A stretch of DNA of 64,000 bases from Pseudoalteromonas sp. '520P1 No. 423'. GTDB lineage: Bacteria; Pseudomonadota; Gammaproteobacteria; Enterobacterales; Alteromonadaceae. Shown piece by piece: positions 9,933 through 19,478 of the stretch. Location: contig NZ_BBZB01000002.1 in assembly GCF_001269985.1 (NCBI RefSeq), positions 186,001-250,000 of the forward strand, read 5' to 3'. Made by a program: the position numbers and the translations under genes. Within the stretch, counting starts at the first letter, position 1. Each line of letters starts with the position of its first letter. The notes below the pieces were generated by a model. The model did no database searches. It was not told the origin of the DNA and saw only the letters and a list, made by a program, of their open reading frames with translations.

Positions 9933-11333
9933 ATGAATAATACTGACGCGTTACAGGCACTTTTAGCAATCAAAAGTGATGATGACTCTTTTTTAGAAAA
10001 AGCAATTAAGATCATTGCTCAAGAGTATTCTGCCCAATTAAAATCTGCGGACCAATTTAAAGCATTAGTTGTGCAGCTTATCGCCAGTATAGATAAATCT
10101 TTAAGTGATCAAATGTCACTTATATTACAGCAACCACGCTTTGAAGAGTTAGAGGCAAGATGGCGCGGTCTTAATAATTTAGTGTCAGTACCTTTCAATA
10201 AACAAAGAATCAAAATTAAATGTTTGGATTACGACTGGCAAACCGTATCAAACGATGTCAATTTAGCAAGCGAATTAAAACGCTCCCAACTTTATAATAA
10301 AATCGGCAATAATGAACTCAATACCTTAGGTGGTGAGCCATTTGGCTTAGTATTAGTTGATCATAATGTATCAGCTGAGCTCAACGACTTTAGTGAATAT
10401 GATGATATTTATACATTAGAGTTACTAGGAGCTTTAGGTCAACACTGTTTATGTCCGTTTATCATGTCACCTGATGACTCTTTTTTTGGTGAATCTGATG
10501 GTAGTTGGATCAGCGATATACAACGGGTCAAAAAGATCATTGAAGGCCCTGATTATGCCAGTTGGCAAAAGTTAAGAGATGTTGCTTCAAGTCGCTTTAT
10601 TGGTTTGACCTTACCTAAATTAAAACTAAGAGAACAATATAAAAACCATTCTTGTGGCTTTGTATTAAATGAAAAGTCATCTAAGAAGCACCAAGGTTTA
10701 TATGGTAATGCCCATTTTGCTTTTGCATCAACAATAATAAGAGAGTTCAATCGCATAAGTTGGTTTGGTTTTATGAAATCACGTTGGAATGATAGATTAC
10801 AAGGCGCAGTACTTAATTTACCCGACACTTCAAAAGATCATGTATGGCATCAGCCGAGTCCTAAAGTGAGAATATTTGGCAGTATAGGTAAGTTCTATGC
10901 TAAACAGGGTTTTATACCACTTGCTCATAGCCCATTAACTACTAAGTATTACTTTATGGATAATCACTCTGTATGGGCCGGCAAAAGTCATCAAGATGAT
11001 AAGGTTTTATCACTCATTCAAACAACGCTCATTTGCTGCCGTGTTGCCCATTATTTAAAAGTTCAAATAAGGGAGCTATTAGGTAGTTTTGTGTCAGCAA
11101 ATGAATGTGAACAGCACCTCTCAAAATGGCTCAGTAAATATGTTTCAAATGTCTCTTCCGCAAATGATGAAACATTAGCAAAATATCCACTAAGAAGTGC
11201 AAGAATATCAGTTAAAGAAACACCTAACAGCACAGGCGAATACTTTTGTGAAGTATCACTTCAACCTCAATATCAGTTTGATATGTTTGCCGGACAAATT
11301 CTATTAACAACCGATTTAACTGAGGGGAAATAA
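9933..11333 (+). CDS. Second TssC-like protein (ImpD/EvpB family)
   Basis: A 466-residue paralogue of TssC. It shares the same landmarks as the upstream gene: an N-terminal helical part, FEELEARWRGLNNLV, TLGGEPFGLVLVDH, GPDYASWQKLRD, RVAHYLKVQIRELLG and a LQPQYQFD-type C-terminus. It is much more divergent than TssC. A second TssC-family gene next to tssC occurs in some T6SS loci (impC/impD of Rhizobium imp clusters). In those systems its job is poorly defined; it may be a specialised baseplate-proximal or accessory sheath component. It ends at the first base of the tssE ATG (TAATGG overlap), so it is coupled to the baseplate genes. All frames are intact. Confidence 0.82.
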   Translation: MNNTDALQALLAIKSDDDSFLEKAIKIIAQEYSAQLKSADQFKALVVQLIASIDKSLSDQMSLILQQPRFEELEARWRGLNNLVSVPFNKQRIKIKCLDYDWQTVSNDVNLASELKRSQLYNKIGNNELNTLGGEPFGLVLVDHNVSAELNDFSEYDDIYTLELLGALGQHCLCPFIMSPDDSFFGESDGSWISDIQRVKKIIEGPDYASWQKLRDVASSRFIGLTLPKLKLREQYKNHSCGFVLNEKSSKKHQGLYGNAHFAFASTIIREFNRISWFGFMKSRWNDRLQGAVLNLPDTSKDHVWHQPSPKVRIFGSIGKFYAKQGFIPLAHSPLTTKYYFMDNHSVWAGKSHQDDKVLSLIQTTLICCRVAHYLKVQIRELLGSFVSANECEQHLSKWLSKYVSNVSSANDETLAKYPLRSARISVKETPNSTGEYFCEVSLQPQYQFDMFAGQILLTTDLTEGK

Positions 11334-11746
11334 TGGTATTTATCCGCTCATTTTTAAGTGAAATCACTACAAGTGATGAATCGTATTTATTAACTTCAGT
11401 AAAATATAACCTAAAGCAACTTCTCGAAAGCGAAGCGCCATTAATCGTCTTAGATTCAGGCTTAACTGAATGTAAACGTTCTATATATGCTTATGGTGTT
11501 GAAGACATTCAGAGCTTAAATTACCAATTAGGCAAGAATATTTTCACATCAAGAATTAAGAGCCTAATAAATGACTTCGAGTATCGCATAGAAAATGTAG
11601 ATATCAGCATCTTAGTTAATGAAGATAAATCAAACGCTATCAATTTTATCATTTCAGGTGATTTAGTTGATGGTCATGAATTTCAATTAAATAGCAAACT
11701 TAATATCAGTGATTTTAGCTTAACAATGGAGAATGAAATTGTCTGA
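11333..11746 (+). CDS. tssE: T6SS baseplate protein TssE (gp25-like)
   Basis: TssE is the gp25/lysozyme-like wedge component that starts sheath polymerisation. The 137-residue product has the gp25 layout: a SVKYNLKQLLES helix, an LTECKRSIYAYGVED region, then a beta segment (YRIENVDISILVNED) and a short C-terminal strand. The classical EIR motif is not obvious and the protein is divergent, so position supports the call: it lies between the TssC-like gene and tssF and overlaps tssF by 14 bases. No other candidate for TssE exists in the operon. Confidence 0.82.
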   Translation: MVFIRSFLSEITTSDESYLLTSVKYNLKQLLESEAPLIVLDSGLTECKRSIYAYGVEDIQSLNYQLGKNIFTSRIKSLINDFEYRIENVDISILVNEDKSNAINFIISGDLVDGHEFQLNSKLNISDFSLTMENEIV

Positions 11747-13544
11747 TTTATTAAATCGTTATTTCGAAAGAGAACTCTCTTTAATTCGACGCTCTGCTAG
11801 TGAATTCAAGTCAAAACATGCTGGTGTCGCAAATACCATGCATCTTAATGAAAAACGCTATGAAGATCCTAATATAACGCGTTTACTTGAATCTGTTGCT
11901 TTGCTCAGCGCTAAAAATGAAATGAAGTTAGATCAACAATTACCGCATATATCAAATGCGCTATGCTCCGTATTGTATCCTTCATTTAACCAACTTTTAC
12001 CTTCAGTTATGAGTGTAAAACTCAAGCCTGATACAGAGACTTTTGTAGAAGAAATACACATCAATAGAGGCGAAGCGTTAAAAACAAAAAATGAAAAAAA
12101 TCAGCTTTGCCAATTTAAGTTTTGTAATGATACCGTTTTTTCACCAGTTACATTAAATACTGTATCAGCAAGATATGCGCCTTTCCCATTTGATTTACCA
12201 ATTAAACATGATGCTAATTCAGTCATTCAATTACACATGAATACCAACGATCCTGAAGCGTTAATTTCAAACAGTATTGGCAATGTATTGGATTTATATT
12301 TACATGGTTTTGGCCAAGGTTCAGCCGGATTAATTGCTTTATTACTATCGCAACTTGAATTTATTACATTATCTGATGATAACTTTGAAAACTTAAGCAT
12401 CTTAGATAAAAAGCTGTTTAAACCGAGATGTATTCAAAGCGACTTCAATGTTTTAGATAAAAAAGGAAGTCAATTTTCAGCGTATCAAATGATGTTGGAA
12501 TATTTTAATTACTCTGAAAAAAGGAAATATTTTCAATTAGATGGGCTTAGAAGTGCGATCGAAAAACTCAATGCCAACAAACTGGTGATCAGCTTTTTTG
12601 TTAAAGATATTCCTTCTGAACTAATAGGTTTATTTGATACCAGTGTATTTCAGTTAAATACCACCCTTGTTATTAATCAGTTTACTAATCGTGCAGAACC
12701 GATATATTACAATCATCAGCAGCTATCTGTACCACTCAATGCTGATGCTTCAAATCAAACATCTGAAATCGAAATAATCAGCGTCGAAAGTGTAAAAGAA
12801 GTTAAACCTGATGGTGAGTTTCTATTACAGCCATTATTTGCAAAACGTTATTTTGATAAAAATAATGGATTATTATGGTTTAGTGAAACCCATATTAATC
12901 GAGAAAAAAAGTATCAACACCATCTTGCTATCAGCTTTGATCCCAATTCAAAACATGAAGTTAATAATGCAAAAGATCATTTACTGACTACGCAGTTGAT
13001 ATGCTGTAATGGACGTACACCATGTAGTATCAACACTGGCAGTCCTTTAAAGTTTGCTGGTTCAATTGAATTACCTGGAGATTTAATAAGCCATAACGTG
13101 CCAACTGTACCTTATTATCCTAATGAGTCTCAGCAGCTTCATTGGAAGTTAATCGAATTATTAAGTACTAATTTCAGTGCACTCACTAATGTAGATGAGC
13201 CAACAGAGAAACTACGAAATTTGTTGTCGGTCTTTAGTCGCTCTTCACAGCAGCAAGTTCTGACATCTGCAATACAAAATGTGAGTTACCAGCAAAAAGT
13301 TGCACGCATGTATATTGATGGCGTAAACATATTCACTTCAGGTACTTTGATCAGTATTGAAATGTCGGTCTTTGATAAAAAGAATTCTATGAATATCTGG
13401 TTATTCATTCACTTATTAAATGAGTTTTTTGCTGGTTTTTGTAGTTTTGATCGCTTTGTACAATTAGAAGTCACACTCTCAACTGATAAAGGTAAAGAGT
13501 ACATCAGCTTTGATAAAGTGCATGGTGCGCAGCAATGTCTTTAA
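11733..13544 (+). CDS. tssF: T6SS baseplate protein TssF
   Basis: TssF (VasA/ImpG family) forms the baseplate wedge with TssG, TssE and TssK. The 603-residue protein begins with the signature YFERELSLIRRSASEF and the following helical block PNITRLLESVALLSAKNEMKLD with the conserved YPSFNQLLPSV. It ends near the FFAGFCSFDRFVQL segment typical of the family. Length (about 600) is normal. It overlaps tssE by 14 bases and tssG by 10, so the three are probably translationally coupled. Confidence 0.93.
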   Translation: MKLSDLLNRYFERELSLIRRSASEFKSKHAGVANTMHLNEKRYEDPNITRLLESVALLSAKNEMKLDQQLPHISNALCSVLYPSFNQLLPSVMSVKLKPDTETFVEEIHINRGEALKTKNEKNQLCQFKFCNDTVFSPVTLNTVSARYAPFPFDLPIKHDANSVIQLHMNTNDPEALISNSIGNVLDLYLHGFGQGSAGLIALLLSQLEFITLSDDNFENLSILDKKLFKPRCIQSDFNVLDKKGSQFSAYQMMLEYFNYSEKRKYFQLDGLRSAIEKLNANKLVISFFVKDIPSELIGLFDTSVFQLNTTLVINQFTNRAEPIYYNHQQLSVPLNADASNQTSEIEIISVESVKEVKPDGEFLLQPLFAKRYFDKNNGLLWFSETHINREKKYQHHLAISFDPNSKHEVNNAKDHLLTTQLICCNGRTPCSINTGSPLKFAGSIELPGDLISHNVPTVPYYPNESQQLHWKLIELLSTNFSALTNVDEPTEKLRNLLSVFSRSSQQQVLTSAIQNVSYQQKVARMYIDGVNIFTSGTLISIEMSVFDKKNSMNIWLFIHLLNEFFAGFCSFDRFVQLEVTLSTDKGKEYISFDKVHGAQQCL

Positions 13545-14542
13545 TTCAGCAAGCTCAGGCACAGCCCGATAAATTTGAATTAGTGCAGCTGATCCGAATT
13601 ATCAATCGTCACCTTGCACAATCTCCCAACCCATTTGAGTTAAGCATCGAAGCAGATCCTATGCCCGATAATTTAAACTCAGAAATAAGTGAATTTAAAT
13701 TTATTGGTAAAAAAGCCATTATATCCAGCAGTAAAACATCTTTAACATCTGGTTACACGGTTGTACCAGTTTATATTTATGAAGAGCTCTTAAAAGCTTT
13801 TCATGGTGAAGACTATGCGTTATTTGATTTTCTAAATATTTTTAATGATAGATATTTTAAATTATTTGCGAGAACACAAGAAAAAACTCACTTATTACTT
13901 ACCGATGAAGTCGATCGCTACTTTAAAAGTGATCGGCAATCACATAGTTCAGTGTCACAGCTGACAAATTGCATCGCACAGCTGACATCCCTACCCGACA
14001 GCCCACAAACAAAAAAGTGGCTCGGATACAGCTTAATGTTAGGCGTATCAAATCGCTCACAAAAAAATTTACAACAAATTCTCTTCGATTATTTTGGTGT
14101 AAAGATCACAACTTATTGCACTTATTTAAGCAAGCACCAACTGACTCAAGAAAGTTTGACACGATTAGGCCCTAAAAGAAACGCACAAAATGAGTCTAGT
14201 TGCGGACAAAACAACCAATTAAGTCAAGGTTTCCTATTAGGACAAAGATGTTGGTTGTCGAAACAAAAAATTAACATTACAGTAGAAGCTAAAGACGAAG
14301 CTGAGCTAAAAAAACTAACCAGTGACGATGCTTGGTATAAAGAACTCGCCGATATGACGCGTTATTATTTACGCGATAAAACTGAAATTGGCATCTTTTT
14401 AAAAGCACCCGATATATGGTTTGAGAGAACTAAGCTCTCGGCAAAACAAAACGAAACGCTTTGTTTAGGTCGAGGTTTTCATATAAAAAGCACACAACAG
14501 GATAAACCTGTCGTTTACCTGATCCACTTAGTAAAGGATTGA
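13535..14542 (+). CDS. tssG: T6SS baseplate protein TssG
   Basis: TssG (VasB/ImpH family), the partner of TssF in the baseplate wedge. The 335-residue product starts with the family-like KFELVQLIRIINRHL, followed by the LSIEADP beta region. The C-terminal half has LFDYFGVKITTYCTY and FLLGQRCW, matching the conserved LxxYFGVPV and LGxxxW blocks of TssG. Start ATG lies inside the 3' end of tssF, and clpV follows after four bases. Nothing is missing. Confidence 0.9.
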   Translation: MSLIQQAQAQPDKFELVQLIRIINRHLAQSPNPFELSIEADPMPDNLNSEISEFKFIGKKAIISSSKTSLTSGYTVVPVYIYEELLKAFHGEDYALFDFLNIFNDRYFKLFARTQEKTHLLLTDEVDRYFKSDRQSHSSVSQLTNCIAQLTSLPDSPQTKKWLGYSLMLGVSNRSQKNLQQILFDYFGVKITTYCTYLSKHQLTQESLTRLGPKRNAQNESSCGQNNQLSQGFLLGQRCWLSKQKINITVEAKDEAELKKLTSDDAWYKELADMTRYYLRDKTEIGIFLKAPDIWFERTKLSAKQNETLCLGRGFHIKSTQQDKPVVYLIHLVKD

Positions 14543-14546
14543 TACT

Positions 14547-17153
14547 ATGCCACAAGTAAATTTACCTAATCTAATTGCTAAATTAGACCCGACAGCAAAA
14601 CGCGCTTTAGAATTAGCAGCTGGCGATGCGATGAATACTCACTGCCCAGCCATTGAGCTTGAGCATTGGTTAATGCAGCTTATTTATAAGCCAGACCCAC
14701 AAGTGACAGAGTTTTTTACTAGCCAAAAAATTGAACCTGAAAAAGTAATTAATGAACTTTCAAGTAAACTCACAAAATTAAGCAAAGGCTTTGAAGGTCA
14801 ACCAAGTTTAAGCGGTAATTTAACCGAGTTAATTAAGTCAGCTTGGTTATGTGCAACAGTTGATTTTTCTCATGATCAATTAACGACTTTGCATATTATA
14901 CTTGCGACACAGCAAGTGAGTGATTTAGGCACTAAAGCCTTATCTTTAAAATGCTTTGAAAACTTCTCTGAATCAGCATTACGTAATCAAATATCAAAAT
15001 TAAAAGTAACCCATGTTGGCACTAAATCAGTTGGTGCCAGTACTGCTGGTGCAAGCTCTGGTGACGCTCTAGAAAAATATACTACTAATTTAACCCAAGC
15101 TGCCAGAGATGGGCAATTAGATAACGTACTTGGCCGAAACCAAGAAGTTAGAACAGCAATTGATATCCTCTGCCGTAAAAGACAAAACAATCCAATTTTT
15201 GTTGGTGAACCTGGTGTTGGTAAAACAGCCGTTGTAGAAGGCTTAGCAATAAAAATATCCCAAGGTGAAGTCCCTTCAGCAATCCAGGATGTTGAAATTC
15301 ACAGTTTAGATTTAGGTTTATTGCAAGCAGGCGCAAGTGTCAAAGGCGAATTTGAAAACCGACTAAAAGATGTGATCAATGAAGTTAAAACATCGGAAAA
15401 ACCGATTATTGTATTTATTGATGAAGCGCATACATTAATTGGTGCCGGCGGTGCTGAAGGCCAAAATGATGCAGCTAACTTATTAAAACCTGCACTTGCG
15501 CGCGGTGAATTTAGAACATTAGCAGCTACAACTTGGGATGAGTATAAAAAGTACTTTGAAAAAGACCCTGCTTTGACCCGTCGTTTTCAGGTAGTAAAAG
15601 TTGAAGAACCAAATGCAACTGATGCATTACAAATGCTAAGAGGTGTTGCTGAATCATTACAGAAACATCATAAAGTATATATTAGAGAATCGGCAGTTGA
15701 AGCTGCAGTAAACTTATCAATTAGATATTTACCAGCACGCATGTTGCCAGATAAAGCAATCAGTTTATTAGACACCAGTTGCGCCCGCATTGCTTTAACA
15801 CAAGGTGCAAAACCCGAGTCTATCGAAAGCTTAGAGCAAGATTTACTTTACTCTGAAAATGAACTTGAAGTAATGCAACGCGAATCGTCTATTTTCGATA
15901 ATGTCTCTTTCGAGATTGAAAAATTAGAGCAAAAAATTGCAGAACTACAAACCAAACTTGCTGATTTAAATACTCGTTGGCAAAATGAATTGGCGTTAGT
16001 GCAAAATGTAATTGAGCTGCAATCCACAGTAACAGATAACTTAGCTAACGACGTTTGTGATGATGAAAGTCACAAATTGCTCAATGAAAAATTAGCCGAA
16101 CTTGAAACATTACAAGCAGGTGAACCTTTAGTGAATGCCATGGTTGATGATATTACCATCGCACAAGTGATTGCTTCTTGGACCGGTATTCCAATTGGTA
16201 ATATGCTAAGTGATGAAGTCGCTAAACTATTATCAATCGAGAAAAACCTACACAAACGTGTTATTGGCCAAACCACAGCAATCAATGAATTAGCAAAAAG
16301 CATTCGTATTTCTCGAGCAGGTTTAACAGATAGCAGAAAGCCAATTGGTGTGTTTTTAATGTGTGGCCCAAGTGGTGTTGGTAAAACAGAAACAGCTGTT
16401 GCTTTAACGGATTTATTATATGGTGGCAGTAATGATATGACTGTTATCAATATGACTGAATTTAAAGAAGAACATAAAATATCTATGCTTTTAGGTGCGC
16501 CGGCGGGATATGTTGGTTTTGGTAAAGGTGGCGTTTTAACTGAAGCTGTTCGTCGTAACCCCTATTCTGTCATTTTATTAGATGAGATGGAAAAAGCACA
16601 TCCTGGCGTACATGACTTGTTCTATCAAATATTTGATAAAGGCTCTATTGCCGACAGTGAAGGTCGTCAAATAGATTTTAGAAATACCATCATCATCATG
16701 ACTTCAAATGCAGCAGATCAAGCAATTTGTGATGTATGTGACGCACATGAAGAACGCTTACCAAATGAAGAGCTAGTTGAAGAAATTCGCCCTGCACTAC
16801 AACAGTATTTTAAACCTGCATTTTTAGGTCGTGCAACAGTTGTTCCTTATTACCCATTAAACGATGAAGAATTAGGTAAAATCTGCGATATTGCCATGAA
16901 CCGTATTCGTAAAAAATTGATTGAGCAATATAAAGCAAGCTTTCATTATGATGAAACCTTTGTGCAATATGTTGTAAATAAAAATACCGATCCAACAACA
17001 GGTGCACGTGGTATTGAACAAATTATTAATCGCTCACTTATGCCAAGACTAGCTGAGCAATGCATTACTTTATTAAGTGAAGGAAAAGAAATAAATAAAG
17101 TAACTGTAACATGTTCAGATACCGATGACTTTGAAGTCATCATAGAGTCTTAG
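14547..17153 (+). CDS. tssH: T6SS sheath-recycling ATPase TssH (ClpV)
   Basis: ClpV is the AAA+ ATPase that unfolds contracted TssB/TssC sheaths for reuse. The 868-residue protein has a ClpV/ClpB-type N domain (about 1-150), a first AAA+ module with Walker A GEPGVGKT (residues 220-227) and Walker B FIDEAH, a coiled-coil middle segment (about 430-500, shorter than in ClpB), and a second AAA+ module with Walker A GPSGVGKT (607-614), Walker B LLDEMEKAH and the GARGIEQ sensor-2 arginine region. The N-terminal helix and T6SS context separate it from ClpB. It is followed eight bases later by the binding-protein gene. Confidence 0.95.
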   Translation: MPQVNLPNLIAKLDPTAKRALELAAGDAMNTHCPAIELEHWLMQLIYKPDPQVTEFFTSQKIEPEKVINELSSKLTKLSKGFEGQPSLSGNLTELIKSAWLCATVDFSHDQLTTLHIILATQQVSDLGTKALSLKCFENFSESALRNQISKLKVTHVGTKSVGASTAGASSGDALEKYTTNLTQAARDGQLDNVLGRNQEVRTAIDILCRKRQNNPIFVGEPGVGKTAVVEGLAIKISQGEVPSAIQDVEIHSLDLGLLQAGASVKGEFENRLKDVINEVKTSEKPIIVFIDEAHTLIGAGGAEGQNDAANLLKPALARGEFRTLAATTWDEYKKYFEKDPALTRRFQVVKVEEPNATDALQMLRGVAESLQKHHKVYIRESAVEAAVNLSIRYLPARMLPDKAISLLDTSCARIALTQGAKPESIESLEQDLLYSENELEVMQRESSIFDNVSFEIEKLEQKIAELQTKLADLNTRWQNELALVQNVIELQSTVTDNLANDVCDDESHKLLNEKLAELETLQAGEPLVNAMVDDITIAQVIASWTGIPIGNMLSDEVAKLLSIEKNLHKRVIGQTTAINELAKSIRISRAGLTDSRKPIGVFLMCGPSGVGKTETAVALTDLLYGGSNDMTVINMTEFKEEHKISMLLGAPAGYVGFGKGGVLTEAVRRNPYSVILLDEMEKAHPGVHDLFYQIFDKGSIADSEGRQIDFRNTIIIMTSNAADQAICDVCDAHEERLPNEELVEEIRPALQQYFKPAFLGRATVVPYYPLNDEELGKICDIAMNRIRKKLIEQYKASFHYDETFVQYVVNKNTDPTTGARGIEQIINRSLMPRLAEQCITLLSEGKEINKVTVTCSDTDDFEVIIES

Positions 17154-17161
17154 GAGAAACT

Positions 17162-17869
17162 GTGTCTCAATATATCATTAAATTTGTGCTGTTAATTTTA
17201 GTACTGGTATCTCACTTGTCTTTGGCAAGTTTAGGTCCAAAAAGATTATTATTAACCACTCAAGAATGGCCGCCGTATCAAACCTATTCATCTGATACCC
17301 TAGCCGGCCTAGCCGTTACACGTGTTAAATGTGTATTGAGACAACTAGAGCAACCCTATCAATTAACAATGACAAGTTGGGAAAATGCCCAACTAAAAGT
17401 GCAAAGTAGTGAGCAACACGGTTTTTTTGTTGCAGAGCAAACGCCTTTAAGAGATAAATATGCGGTTTTTTCGAAACCACTCATTAACCATCATTGGTAT
17501 TGGTATTTTTCTAATTCATTATCTGATATATCTTTGAATGAAAGTAATAAAAAACAATGGAAAGTCAGTGCAAAATTTGGCACTAACAAATGGTTTTATT
17601 TACATAATTCAGAATATGATGTGATAAAAAAACCAAGAAATGTAAAAACACTTTTAGATATGTTGATGCATAACGAAGTAGATGCTGTATTAGTAGATGA
17701 ACTTGCAATGCAAGTTGCGCTTAAAAAGAAAGGTATGTTAGCCAGCGGGTTTAGAAGTAAAGAAGTGGCAACTAAACCATTAGGAGTTTATTTTAATAAA
17801 GACTTTATAAATAAATATCCAAATTTTTTAAATGAATTTAATCAGTCGATTTCCGATTGTGCTAAATAA
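17162..17869 (+). CDS. Periplasmic SBP_bac_3-like protein inside the T6SS operon
   Basis: A 235-residue secreted protein with a GTG start and an AGGAGA ribosome site overlapping the end of tssH. A signal peptide (about 1-24, hydrophobic FVLLILVLVSHLSLAS) is followed by LLTTQEWPPYQTYSSDTLAGLAV, the typical opening of family-3 extracellular solute-binding proteins, and by the second-lobe pattern AKFGTNKW, then EVDAVLVDELAMQVAL. There is no transporter gene nearby. Such stand-alone binding-fold proteins can be ligand sensors or, less often, scaffold proteins. Its position between tssH and tagH, 20 bases before tagH, points to co-expression with the secretion system. It is not one of the standard T6SS components and its role is unknown. 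Confidence 0.8.
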   Translation: MSQYIIKFVLLILVLVSHLSLASLGPKRLLLTTQEWPPYQTYSSDTLAGLAVTRVKCVLRQLEQPYQLTMTSWENAQLKVQSSEQHGFFVAEQTPLRDKYAVFSKPLINHHWYWYFSNSLSDISLNESNKKQWKVSAKFGTNKWFYLHNSEYDVIKKPRNVKTLLDMLMHNEVDAVLVDELAMQVALKKKGMLASGFRSKEVATKPLGVYFNKDFINKYPNFLNEFNQSISDCAK

Positions 17870-17889
17870 GATAAATTGATAATAAAAAC

Positions 17890-18939
17890 ATGGCAATAAC
17901 AATACAATTAACCGAAATACCACAAAATGAGCATGTAACGAACCGCGTGTTTTCTCTACCAAAACAAGGCGGAACTTTTGGATCTTCATTTGACTGTATG
18001 ATTGAGTTACCAGACAGAAGCGGTCAAGTCGCTACGACACATGGCCGTTTTGTTGCAGATAACAATACCATGATGATAGAAGCGTTAAATGGTAACAATA
18101 TAACAATTAACGGCGCTTCATTAGCAACGGGCAGGCTTGCTCCTATTGAAGATGGTTCTATGATAGAAGTTGCTGATTACACTATGTTAGTAAGCTTAGT
18201 TAAAAGCATTGAAGCTGAAGAAGAAAGTGAAACAAGTATAAATTCAAAGATTAAAGATGTTCATTTTTCATTAGAAGGGTTAAATAATGATGACTTTGAT
18301 GAAAATATAAAAATGAAAACCAGTCAGCATCATATTAATCAAGGAGAACAAATGAGCCAAGACCAAGAACAGCAACCTCATTTTATCAATAATGGCGTAT
18401 TTGTTGATGATCCTTTTGATGAAGACCCATTTAAAGATGAAGAGATCAGTATAAAAACTGAATCTGAAATTCCTGCGGCTCAAATAAACAGTGAAGATCA
18501 ATCAGGACAATTTTCAAAAATAATGCCTGAATTTGAAGAAGAAAACGCTGTTGTGTTTGAAAATAAACCGATTCAGAAACAAACGGTGACCAATGGTGAA
18601 AATAACCCAGTAAATAATAATGGGGTTAGCAATAATTCTGTGAGTAATAAGCAACTTGATCATTTAGTTCGCCTGCTAGATACGCAAATAGTCAGTGCCA
18701 GTGAACAACAATCTAAATTATTTAAAGCGTTAGATAAAACACTCACAACCTTTATAGATGAGTTTTCACCAGCACATCTTGAAGATGTTTATAGTGACTT
18801 TGGTACACCACTGTTTGCTTCTAAAGAAAAACAATATTGGCGTTTATACCGAAAATCATTTAATCGCCGCTTAGACAAAGGTGAGTACCACAGACTATTT
18901 AAGGCGTTACTACTTGAAAACATGCAGAGTAAGGATTGA
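17890..18939 (+). CDS. tagH: T6SS FHA-domain protein TagH
   Basis: TagH/Fha proteins regulate T6SS assembly, in several species after threonine phosphorylation by a PpkA kinase. The 349-residue protein has an N-terminal FHA domain (about 1-100: GGTFGSSFDCMIELPD, THGRF, NGNNITINGASL), a long acidic disordered linker (about 105-240) and the conserved helical C-terminal domain (about 255-349) with the WRLYRKSFNRRLDKGEYH block. The canonical glycine-arginine of FHA strand 3 is GSS here, so phosphopeptide binding may be weak. No PpkA kinase or PppA phosphatase gene is in the operon, suggesting phosphorylation-independent action or distant partners. The stop is followed within two bases by the tssJ ATG. 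Confidence 0.88.
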   Translation: MAITIQLTEIPQNEHVTNRVFSLPKQGGTFGSSFDCMIELPDRSGQVATTHGRFVADNNTMMIEALNGNNITINGASLATGRLAPIEDGSMIEVADYTMLVSLVKSIEAEEESETSINSKIKDVHFSLEGLNNDDFDENIKMKTSQHHINQGEQMSQDQEQQPHFINNGVFVDDPFDEDPFKDEEISIKTESEIPAAQINSEDQSGQFSKIMPEFEEENAVVFENKPIQKQTVTNGENNPVNNNGVSNNSVSNKQLDHLVRLLDTQIVSASEQQSKLFKALDKTLTTFIDEFSPAHLEDVYSDFGTPLFASKEKQYWRLYRKSFNRRLDKGEYHRLFKALLLENMQSKD

Positions 18940-18940
18940 T

Positions 18941-19459
18941 ATGATTAAGTCCTTTTTGAGCACGTTATTCTATTGTACGGTAATGTATTGCAGTGCATTA
19001 CTTATTAGTGGTTGTAGTGTTTTTTCGGGTTCAGATGAGCCTGAACCAACCTTTATTTCAACGATTTTAACTGCAGGCGAAAGTGCAAACCCCTCAAAAT
19101 TGAGTAATGCAAATCCTGTTGTAATTAAGTTATACCAATTAAATTCAATTGATACTTTTAAGTCTGCACAAGTACTGGATTTATACCAACAAGATACAAA
19201 AATATTAGCTGATAGCTTAATAAAGAAGAAAACACTCTCAAGCTTAGTACCTAAAGAAAAAAGAAACTTCAATATTGAGTTACTTTCAGGTACCAAGTAT
19301 TTAGCTGTTTTTGTACAGTTTTCAAATTATTCACAAGCAAAAACCAGAGCTTGGTTAGATGTATCGAGTTTAGATGATGTCAAAAACGTCACCATATCTA
19401 TCGATTCATTAACCGTTAATATGCAATCAATCCCACAAGAAAGCTTTTGGTCGTGGTAA
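18941..19459 (+). CDS. tssJ: T6SS outer-membrane lipoprotein TssJ
   Basis: TssJ anchors the TssL/TssM complex in the outer membrane. The 172-residue product starts at the ATG at 18941 (an upstream in-frame extension inside tagH is rejected). It has a lipoprotein signal with lipobox LISGC (cysteine about residue 25), then the TssJ beta-sandwich with VVIKLYQLNSIDTFKSA, the family KxYQLxSxxxFxxA pattern. The conserved FQxL-like part is less clear. A short intergenic space and an AGGAG site precede the TTG-initiated tssK. Confidence 0.9.
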   Translation: MIKSFLSTLFYCTVMYCSALLISGCSVFSGSDEPEPTFISTILTAGESANPSKLSNANPVVIKLYQLNSIDTFKSAQVLDLYQQDTKILADSLIKKKTLSSLVPKEKRNFNIELLSGTKYLAVFVQFSNYSQAKTRAWLDVSSLDDVKNVTISIDSLTVNMQSIPQESFWSW

Positions 19460-19478
19460 AAAATTTAGGAGATTTAAC

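Noticed and set aside
13969..14175. Basic 68-codon plus-strand frame inside tssG
   Set aside because: Alternative-frame shadow of tssG without its own ribosome site.
18881..18940. Upstream extension of tssJ
   Set aside because: The added residues lie inside tagH and would spoil the lipoprotein signal; ATG at 18941 gives a normal lipobox distance.
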